Below, piece after piece: positions 1-8,009 of a stretch of 8,009 bases of DNA. The first letter of the stretch is position 1. Each line of letters opens with the position of its first letter. Under the pieces are notes generated by a model that was given only the letters and a program-made list of their open reading frames with translations, did not search any database and was not told the DNA's origin. The position numbers and the translations under genes were made by a program. Source of the DNA: UBA2197 sp034370465 (GTDB lineage Bacteria > Desulfobacterota > Desulfuromonadia > Desulfuromonadales > UBA2197); the NCBI GenBank assembly GCA_034370465.1, contig JAXMLA010000300.1, forward strand, positions 1 through 8,009, given 5' to 3'.

Positions 1-171
1 GTGAAGATCGGTTTTGACAACTTCGAGCCCAAACTGGCGCGTCTCGAACGGATCTATACCGAAATTGAATCACGCTTGTCGGTCACGCAGTATATCGACC
101 TTAATTCTGCCGATCGCGTCATCGTTAAACTCGATCCGATCGTTATCCAAAGCAAACAGGAAAAAAGTTAA
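1..171 (+). CDS. ftsQ: Cell division protein FtsQ, C-terminal end (partial)
   Basis: The frame is open from base 1 to a TAA at 169-171 and gives the last 56 residues of a protein whose start lies outside the window. FtsQ is a single-pass inner-membrane protein with a periplasmic POTRA and beta domain; with FtsB and FtsL it controls septal wall synthesis. The visible piece has the look of the end of the beta domain: KIGFDNFEPKLARL, a helix with a run of charged residues, then YIDLNSADRVIVKL, which matches the family's closing 'YIDLR..drvvVk' strand, followed by a short charged tail ending in QEKS. The family call rests on this motif plus position: ftsA starts 29 bases downstream, the usual ftsQ-ftsA-ftsZ order. 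The GTG at base 1 is an internal valine codon, not a start. Confidence 0.85.
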   Translation: MKIGFDNFEPKLARLERIYTEIESRLSVTQYIDLNSADRVIVKLDPIVIQSKQEKS

Positions 172-188
172 ATATTAAAATCATACTC

Positions 189-194
189 AAGGGG
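189..194 (+). promoter_or_regulatory. Ribosome binding site of ftsA
   Basis: AAGGGG lies six bases before the ATG at 201. An in-frame ATG at 195 touches this motif and leaves no spacing, so 201 is the better start. It fits the anti-Shine-Dalgarno CACCTCCTTT visible at the 3' end of the 16S gene in this window. Confidence 0.7.
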
Positions 195-200
195 CATGTT

Positions 201-1430
201 ATGAGCAGTAGACAGGAAAATCTTGTTGTCGGTCTCGACATCGGCACGACGAAAATATGTGCAATTGTCGGCAACCTGACCGAGGAAGGCCTCGATATTG
301 TCGGAATCGGGACATCGCCGTCACGAGGATTGCGTAAGGGGGTGGTCATTAATATTGACGCCACAGTCGATGCAATTCAAAAAGCCCTAAAAGAAGCGGA
401 ACGGATGGCGGGGTGTGAAATCAGTTCCGTCTTTGCCGGAATCGCCGGCGGGCACATCAAAGGATTAAACTCGCAGGGTATCATAGCCATCAAAAATCGC
501 GAGGTCTCCCAGGATGATGTCCGGCGCGTCATTGATTCCGCCAAAGCCATTGCCATCCCAATGGATCGGGAAGTCATCCATATTCTCCCCCAAGAATATA
601 TTATTGACGACCAGTGCGGCATTAAAGAACCACTCGGAATGAGCGGCGTTCGCCTTGAAGCTCGCGTCCACATTGTGACCGGAGCCGTTGCCAGCGCGCA
701 AAATATCATTAAATGCTGCACGCGCGCGGGTGTCGATGTAGCAGATATCGTTCTTGAGCAACTCGCATCCTCGGAAGCGGTCTTGTCCCCTGACGAAAAA
801 GAACTCGGCGTCGCCCTTATCGATATTGGAGGAGGGACGACTGATCTGGCTATTTATGTTGGCGGAGCGATCAAACATACCGCCGTCCTTGCTCTCGGTG
901 GCAACCATCTCACCAACGACATTGCTGTCGGTTTACGAACGCCTATGGCAGAAGCCGAGCGCATTAAGCATAAATATGGCTGCTGCTTGACTTCACTGGT
1001 GGGCAAAGATGAAACGATTGAAGTTCCATCTGCGGGTGGACGACAACCCCGGATCCTGTCCCGACAACTTCTGGCGGAGATCCTCGAGCCGCGCGTCGAT
1101 GAAATCTTTCAATTGGTTCTGCGCGAGATAGAGAAGAGCGAGTTTGAAAATGACATTGCCTCCGGGATTGTCCTGACCGGTGGAACGTCGATCCTGCCGG
1201 GGATGCCTGAACTTGCCGAGCAGATCTTTAATCTGCCCGTGCGCAGGGGGACTCCCCAGGGGATCGGGGGCCTCGTCGACGTTGTCAACTCACCGGTCTA
1301 TGCCACGGGGGTGGGCCTCGTAAAATACGGTTCCCGTAATATGGAAGTCCGGACATTTTCAAAAGGACAAAAAAATATCTTTGAACGTGTCACGCAGCGG
1401 ATGAAGGAATGGTTTGGCGAATTTTTTTGA
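201..1430 (+). CDS. ftsA: Cell division protein FtsA
   Basis: FtsA is an actin-like ATPase that polymerises on the inner face of the membrane and anchors FtsZ filaments through FtsZ's C-terminal peptide. The 409-residue protein is of normal family length. Actin-fold motifs appear in order: phosphate-1 loop VVGLDIGTTKICAIVG (about residues 9-24), the FtsA-specific 1C (SHS2) region about 85-165, phosphate-2 loop ALIDIGGGTTDLAIY (205-219), and the adenosine motif GIVLTGGTSILPGMPELA (322-339). The last residues, FERVTQRMKEWFGEFF (394-409), form an amphipathic helix typical of the FtsA membrane-targeting sequence. No substitutions in the nucleotide-binding motifs stand out. It sits between ftsQ (29-base gap) and ftsZ (70-base gap), probably co-transcribed with both. 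It ends in TGA. The assignment is secure. Confidence 0.98.
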   Translation: MSSRQENLVVGLDIGTTKICAIVGNLTEEGLDIVGIGTSPSRGLRKGVVINIDATVDAIQKALKEAERMAGCEISSVFAGIAGGHIKGLNSQGIIAIKNREVSQDDVRRVIDSAKAIAIPMDREVIHILPQEYIIDDQCGIKEPLGMSGVRLEARVHIVTGAVASAQNIIKCCTRAGVDVADIVLEQLASSEAVLSPDEKELGVALIDIGGGTTDLAIYVGGAIKHTAVLALGGNHLTNDIAVGLRTPMAEAERIKHKYGCCLTSLVGKDETIEVPSAGGRQPRILSRQLLAEILEPRVDEIFQLVLREIEKSEFENDIASGIVLTGGTSILPGMPELAEQIFNLPVRRGTPQGIGGLVDVVNSPVYATGVGLVKYGSRNMEVRTFSKGQKNIFERVTQRMKEWFGEFF

Positions 1431-1490
1431 ATTTTCCCGTGTCATTTAACCTATTAACGCAAGGGGAGTGAACTACCCCGAAACCCTGCA

Positions 1491-1497
1491 GGGAGGG
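1491..1497 (+). promoter_or_regulatory. Ribosome binding site that decides the ftsZ start
   Basis: GGGAGGG lies three bases before the ATG at 1501 (core GGAGG with four). The alternative GTG at 1468 would add MNYPETLQGGN, which is not FtsZ-like, and has its purine-rich stretch directly against it without spacing. The ATG at 1501 gives the family's usual short acidic N-terminus MFEFDENIDQSARIKVIGVG. Confidence 0.8.
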
Positions 1498-1500
1498 AAT

Positions 1501-2145
1501 ATGTTCGAATTTGATGAGAATATCGATCAATCCGCAAGAATCAAGGTCATCGGCGTCGGCGGTGGCGGTGGTAATGCTGTCAATACAATGATCAAAACCG
1601 GTATTGATGGCGTAGAATTCATTGTCGCCAACACCGATGCACAGGCCTTACGGGCCAATACAGCCGCTCTCAAAATCCAGCTCGGTGCCAAGCTGACTAA
1701 AGGCCTCGGCGCCGGTGCTAATCCGGAAGTCGGCAAGGAAGCGGCGCTCGAAGACCGTGACCGAATTTCTTCGATCCTCAATGGCGCAGACATGGTCTTT
1801 GTCGCGGTCGGTCTCGGTGGTGGGACTGGCACCGGTGCGGCACCCGTCATCGCTCAAGCGGCACGCGAAGTCGGTGCACTGACGGTCGGAGTCGTGACCA
1901 AACCCTTCAGTCGCGAAGGCAAGCTGCGCATGCAAAAAGCTGAGGATGGCGTCAGTGCACTCAAAGACGTTGTCGATTGCCTGCTGGTGATCCCCAATGA
2001 TCGACTGATTGGTCTTGCAGGTAAATCGATGAGTGTCATCGACGCCTTCCGTCCGGCCGACGATGTCCTGCGGCAAGCTGTTCTGGGAATTTCCGACCTC
2101 ATCACCACCCAGGGGATGATCAATGTCGACTTTGCGGACGTCTAG
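1501..2145 (+). CDS. ftsZ: FtsZ N-terminal GTPase domain, product if the TAG terminates
   Basis: If the TAG at 2143-2145 acts as a stop, this 214-residue product holds the whole GTP-binding domain, the central H7 helix and the T7 loop including both catalytic aspartates. It lacks the C-terminal domain that places the T7 loop against the next subunit, and it lacks the FtsA-binding tail. From the known FtsZ structure, the break falls just after the T7 loop, near the junction between the two independently folding domains. On its own such a fragment would not be expected to make a working ring. Whether it exists as a separate protein cannot be told from the sequence. Confidence 0.45.
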   Translation: MFEFDENIDQSARIKVIGVGGGGGNAVNTMIKTGIDGVEFIVANTDAQALRANTAALKIQLGAKLTKGLGAGANPEVGKEAALEDRDRISSILNGADMVFVAVGLGGGTGTGAAPVIAQAAREVGALTVGVVTKPFSREGKLRMQKAEDGVSALKDVVDCLLVIPNDRLIGLAGKSMSVIDAFRPADDVLRQAVLGISDLITTQGMINVDFADV

Positions 2146-2667
2146 GCGGTCATGAGTGATCGCGGGATGGCGATGATGGGTATCGGTATTGCTGAAGGAG
2201 AGAAACGCGCCACCGAGGCTGCCATGCAGGCCATCAGCAGCCCTCTGCTCGAGGAAATCGATATATCCGGCGCCAAGGGGGTCCTAGTAAATATTTGCGG
2301 ATCGTCCAGCATGACCATGGATGACTTTGACGAAGTTTCCCGCATCATCCATGAAAAAGTTCACGAAGATGCCAACATCATTGTCGGCCTGGTCATCAAT
2401 GAAGAGATGGGAGAGAAGATCAAGGTGACAGCGATTGCTACCGGATTTGGCTCTTCATTCGCTAAAGAGCAGAGTGCTGACACGAGTCTGAGAAGCCGGG
2501 CGAATCTCAATGTTGCCCCACCGATTTTGACGCATATCAATCGCGAAACCCCGACCTTTATTCGCCTGGAGAAACAAAAAAATATCCCCGCCGGACTTCG
2601 TCTGGATCTAAACGACACTATAGAAGAGTATGAAATCCCGACATTTTTACGTAAGCGCGTCGACTGA
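1501..2667 (+). CDS. ftsZ: Cell division GTPase FtsZ, interrupted by an in-frame TAG
   Basis: FtsZ is the tubulin-like GTPase that forms the cytokinetic ring. The span is 388 codons plus TGA, a normal family length, if codon 215 (TAG) is read through. Motifs in order: nucleotide-binding GVGGGGGNAVN (18-28), NTDAQAL, tubulin signature GGGTGTG (106-112), H7 region FRPADDVLRQAV, T7 catalytic loop NVDFADV (208-214; D210 and D213 correspond to E. coli D209 and D212), then TAG. The same frame continues AVMSDRGMAMMG, the C-terminal domain to IATGFG (about 312-317), a variable linker, and the conserved FtsA-binding tail EEYEIPTFLRKRVD (375-388). No frameshift is seen. FtsZ is normally essential, so the TAG is a sequencing error, a suppressed or recoded codon, a split gene, or damage to a non-essential copy. 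Downstream lies a hairpin, then a convergent rRNA operon. Confidence 0.9.
2143..2145 (+). other. In-frame amber codon in ftsZ (codon 215)
   Basis: The codons read GCG GAC GTC TAG GCG GTC ATG. The TAG stands where FtsZ families have Arg (E. coli VDFADVRTVM) or Lys (B. subtilis LDFADVKTIM). A single A-to-T change from the Lys codon AAG would create it. The three natural stops visible here are TAA (ftsQ), TGA (ftsA) and TGA (ftsZ end), so TAG ends no gene in the window; with three genes this means little. Confidence 0.95.
2146..2163 (+). other. Small hairpin directly after the ftsZ amber codon
   Basis: GCGGTCA (2146-2152) can pair with TGATCGC (2157-2163) through six Watson-Crick pairs and one G-U pair, with a TGAG loop. 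The stem begins at the base immediately 3' of the TAG and covers the ATG at 2152. It may be a by-product of the encoded AVMSDR sequence; no function is shown. Confidence 0.4.
2152..2667 (+). CDS. ftsZ: FtsZ C-terminal domain, possible restart product
   Basis: This is the same frame as ftsZ after the amber codon. If ribosomes stop at 2143-2145 they could in principle restart at the ATG six bases on, giving 171 residues: helix H8 onward, the C-terminal beta domain (VTAIATGFG), linker, and the tail EEYEIPTFLRKRVD that binds FtsA and other ring partners. Evidence for restart is weak. The only ribosome-binding-like bases (AGGCGG, 2144-2149) lie just two bases from the ATG, and the ATG falls inside a predicted small hairpin. 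Further in-frame ATGs occur at 2167, 2173 and 2176. I regard it as part of ftsZ rather than a separate gene. Confidence 0.3.
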   Translation: MSDRGMAMMGIGIAEGEKRATEAAMQAISSPLLEEIDISGAKGVLVNICGSSSMTMDDFDEVSRIIHEKVHEDANIIVGLVINEEMGEKIKVTAIATGFGSSFAKEQSADTSLRSRANLNVAPPILTHINRETPTFIRLEKQKNIPAGLRLDLNDTIEEYEIPTFLRKRVD

Positions 2668-2687
2668 ATTTACTTAAAAAATCCAGC

Positions 2688-2733
2688 ACCAACAAGCAAG
2701 GGACATGCAGACGCATGTCCCTTGCTTGTTGGT
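2688..2733 (+). terminator. Long perfect hairpin after ftsZ, probable transcription end of the division operon
   Basis: The arms 2688-2708 and 2713-2733 are perfectly complementary over 21 bp with a four-base loop (AGAC). It starts 21 bases after the ftsZ stop. The plus-strand 3' side has only a poor T run (TATTAAC), so it is not a textbook intrinsic terminator in that direction. On the minus strand the stem is followed, after seven bases, by six Ts, so it could act as a backup terminator for the rRNA operon as well. It may also protect the 3' end of the ftsZ mRNA. Confidence 0.65.
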
Positions 2734-2772
2734 TATTAACAATTCGGTAAAGCTACTCAAGAGATTTCAGAC

Positions 2773-2805
2773 AAAAAAAGCCCGCCTTACAACAAGGCGG
2801 GCTTT
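2773..2805 (-). terminator. Intrinsic terminator of the rRNA operon
   Basis: Arms 2777-2788 and 2794-2805 pair over 12 bp with a GC-rich core (GCCCGCC/GGCGGGC) and a five-base loop. Read on the minus strand, the stem is followed by an unbroken T run (the As at 2773-2779, partly within the stem). It lies about a dozen bases beyond the 5S 3' end, exactly where an rRNA operon should end. Confidence 0.9.
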
Positions 2806-2816
2806 CTCAATAAATT

Positions 2817-2931
2817 TCGGCGGCGACCTACTTTCCCACATAGCTTCCCATGCAGTATCATCAGCGCGGTAGGGCTTAACTTCTGTGTTCGGGATGGGAA
2901 CAGGTGTGACCCCTACGCTATAGCCACCGAA
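2817..2931 (-). rRNA. rrf: 5S ribosomal RNA
   Basis: The minus strand carries the 5S core CCCATCCCGAACACAGAAGT and ends with GGGAAAGTAGGTCGCCGCC. The closing helix I is visible: CGGTGGC at the 5' end pairs with GCCGCCG at the 3' end. The length is about 115 nt, normal for bacteria. The ends are set from this helix and may be off by one or two bases. It is the last gene of the operon, after 23S and before the terminator. Confidence 0.95.
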
Positions 2932-2955
2932 AAACTTAAATCACTTAAATTTTCG

Positions 2956-2979
2956 GACAATTGCTTCTAGACAGATACA
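2956..2979. repeat. Long-range inverted repeat flanking 23S, arm in the 23S-5S spacer
   Basis: This arm (GACAATTGC, three bases, then TAGACAGATACA) recurs in inverted orientation at 6093-6116 on the other side of the 23S gene, with 21 of 24 bases matching and a central three-base mismatch. In the transcript the two would pair and enclose the whole pre-23S RNA. It is probably an outer processing stem. Confidence 0.75.
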
Positions 2980-3026
2980 GGCGGTGCTGCTTTGGCAATC
3001 TCTCTTCTTAGCGCTTTTTGGAAGTC

Positions 3027-3048
3027 GGGGGGAAGCGAACTTCCCCCC
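3027..3048 (-). other. G/C-rich hairpin in the 23S-5S spacer
   Basis: GGGGGGAAG (3027-3035) pairs with CTTCCCCCC (3040-3048) over 9 bp; on the transcribed minus strand the loop is TTCG. GGAA/TTCC just outside can extend it after a three-base bulge. No T run follows, so it is more likely a spacer fold or processing site than a terminator. Confidence 0.6.
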
Positions 3049-3060
3049 TTCCTCACTAAA

Positions 3061-3069
3061 ACTTTTTAT

Positions 3070-3077
<8 letters not shown>
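3061..3077. repeat. 23S processing stem, 3' arm
   Basis: These bases pair with 6018-6035 at the other end of the 23S gene: ten perfect pairs (ATGGTCAAGC with GCTTGACCAT) continued by an A/T run and AC/GT with one bulged base. Such closing stems around 23S are the usual RNase III substrate in bacterial pre-rRNA. Confidence 0.8.
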
Positions 3078-6017
<2,940 letters not shown>

Positions 6018-6025
<8 letters not shown>

Positions 6026-6035
6026 ATAAAAAAGT
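6018..6035. repeat. 23S processing stem, 5' arm
   Basis: This is the partner of 3061-3077. GCTTGACCAT (6018-6027) plus an A run and GT pairs with the 3' arm, with one extra A bulged. It closes the pre-23S RNA. Confidence 0.8.
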
Positions 6036-6092
6036 CTTAAAACGTATCATAGATCGATTGCCTCGATCGTATTAACTTAATCGATTGTGCAT

Positions 6093-6116
6093 TGTATCTG
6101 TCTATATGCAATTGTC
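6093..6116. repeat. Long-range inverted repeat flanking 23S, arm in the tRNA-Ala-23S spacer
   Basis: TGTATCTGTCTA, three bases, then GCAATTGTC: the inverted partner of 2956-2979. Its last six bases overlap the boxA-like element, so the same RNA could serve either in pairing around 23S or in antitermination. Confidence 0.75.
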
Positions 6117-6123
6117 AAAGAAC
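6111..6123 (-). promoter_or_regulatory. boxA-like antitermination element in the 16S-23S spacer
   Basis: The minus strand reads GTTCTTTGACAAT, close to the E. coli spacer boxA TGCTCTTTAACAAT. It lies between tRNA-Ala and 23S, where E. coli also has its spacer boxA. BoxA RNA is bound by NusB/NusE and keeps RNA polymerase from terminating in the untranslated operon. The call is by likeness and position only. Confidence 0.65.
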
Positions 6124-6144
6124 GATAAACTTGATAAGCGAATT

Positions 6145-6220
6145 TGGTGGAGGTGAACGGGTTCGAACCGATGGCCTCCTGCGTGCAAGGCAGGCGCTCT
6201 CCCAACTGAGCTACACCCCC
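6145..6220 (-). tRNA. tRNA-Ala (anticodon TGC)
   Basis: The minus strand gives a 76-nt cloverleaf including an encoded CCA end (6145-6147). The acceptor stem GGGGGTG pairs with CACCTCC, with one G-U. The D arm reads GCTCAGTTGGGAGAGC, the anticodon loop CTTGCAC has the anticodon TGC, and the T arm contains GGTTCGAACC. With tRNA-Ile it makes up the classic 16S-Ile-Ala-23S spacer pair, cut from the rRNA precursor. Confidence 0.98.
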
Positions 6221-6229
6221 GAAACAATC

Positions 6230-6306
6230 TGGTGGGCCAGGAAGGACTTGAACCTTCGACCTCACGATTATCAGTCGTGTGCTCTAGCCAGCTGAGCTAC
6301 TAGCCC
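6230..6306 (-). tRNA. tRNA-Ile (anticodon GAT)
   Basis: The minus strand gives a 77-nt cloverleaf with encoded CCA (6230-6232). The acceptor stem GGGCTAG pairs with CTGGCCC, with one G-U. The D arm reads AGCTCAGCTGGCTAGAGC, the anticodon loop CTGATAA contains GAT, and the T arm contains GGTTCAAGTCC. It lies nine bases upstream (in transcription) of tRNA-Ala, inside the 16S-23S spacer. Confidence 0.98.
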
Positions 6307-6336
6307 ACTTCGCTTGTTCGTTCGCTTGTAAAGATC

Positions 6337-6363
6337 AAAAAACCTCTCCCTTGTGAGAAGAGG
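6337..6363 (-). other. Terminator-like hairpin and T run between 16S and tRNA-Ile
   Basis: On the minus strand CCTCT (6359-6363) pairs with AGAGG (6343-6347), possibly lengthened by two more pairs around a bulged T, and is directly followed by six Ts (As at 6337-6342). The form is that of a weak intrinsic terminator, yet it sits inside the operon. It may be a chance fold or processing site that antitermination overrides. Confidence 0.35.
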
Positions 6364-6441
6364 GTCTGGTCTCTCAAAACTAAATAGCAGACTAGAAGAT
6401 TTAAATTTTACAGGTGCCTAGCTTCTTACGAAGCAGGAAGG

Positions 6442-8004
<1,563 letters not shown>

Positions 8005-8009
8005 ATATA

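Noticed and set aside
1484..1493. Ten-base palindrome CCCTGCAGGG overlapping the ftsZ ribosome binding site
   Set aside because: It has no room for a hairpin loop and palindromes this short occur by chance; no regulator site is recognised.
1468..1500. GTG at 1468 as the ftsZ start
   Set aside because: The added residues are not FtsZ-like, its purine tract has no spacing to the GTG, and a good ribosome binding site precedes ATG 1501.
2110..2112. Gln codon (CAG) at the place of the usual Pro in the 'PGLIN/PGLMN' stretch just before the T7 loop
   Set aside because: Could hint at relaxed selection near the amber codon, but a single substitution is weak and I cannot check whether relatives share it.
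2140..2155. Programmed frameshift as the explanation for the ftsZ break
   Set aside because: The frame is identical on both sides of the TAG, so no shift is needed.
143..2618. Antisense and shifted frames within ftsA and ftsZ
   Set aside because: Shadows of strongly conserved genes on the plus strand; low-complexity composition and no matching start signals.
6077..6295. Overlapping frames on both strands across the two tRNA genes (e.g. VAQLGERLPCTQEAIGSNPF, WWARKDLNLRPHDYQSCALA)
   Set aside because: These are well-known false proteins obtained by translating tRNA genes; the cloverleafs account for the sequence.

Overview
The window looks like a chromosomal piece of a Gram-negative bacterium, most likely of the Desulfuromonadia/Deltaproteobacteria (Desulfuromonas/Geobacter-like). 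That placement is an inference from the general look of the 16S variable regions, the style of FtsA/FtsZ, and the 16S-tRNA-Ile-tRNA-Ala-23S-5S operon with CCA-encoding tRNA genes. No alignment was run.

Layout: positions 1-2667, plus strand, hold the end of the division (dcw) gene cluster: the last 56 codons of ftsQ, complete ftsA, and ftsZ. Positions 2668-2816 are a short convergent intergenic region with two strong hairpins. Positions 2817-8004, minus strand, are a complete rRNA operon. Its 16S 5' end lies about 5 bases from the window edge, so its promoter and leader are outside. The 23S is bracketed by two nested sets of complementary spacer sequences, and the 16S-23S spacer carries a boxA-like antitermination sequence.

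FtsQ, FtsA and FtsZ act together at the septum. FtsZ forms the GTP-dependent ring, FtsA ties FtsZ's C-terminal peptide to the membrane, and FtsQ (with FtsB/FtsL) links the ring to septal wall synthesis. The rRNA operon is unrelated in function and runs towards ftsZ.

The most notable observation is an in-frame amber codon (TAG, 2143-2145) in the middle of ftsZ. It sits just after the catalytic T7 loop, at a position normally occupied by Lys or Arg. The reading frame and all expected FtsZ motifs, including a well-kept C-terminal FtsA-binding peptide, continue on the other side. It may be a sequencing error, a nonsense mutation, a split FtsZ, or a recoded UAG (pyrrolysine or suppressor tRNA). 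A 7-bp hairpin starts at the base directly after the TAG. The sequence alone cannot decide among these. I see no mobile element, CRISPR array or accessory gene cluster.
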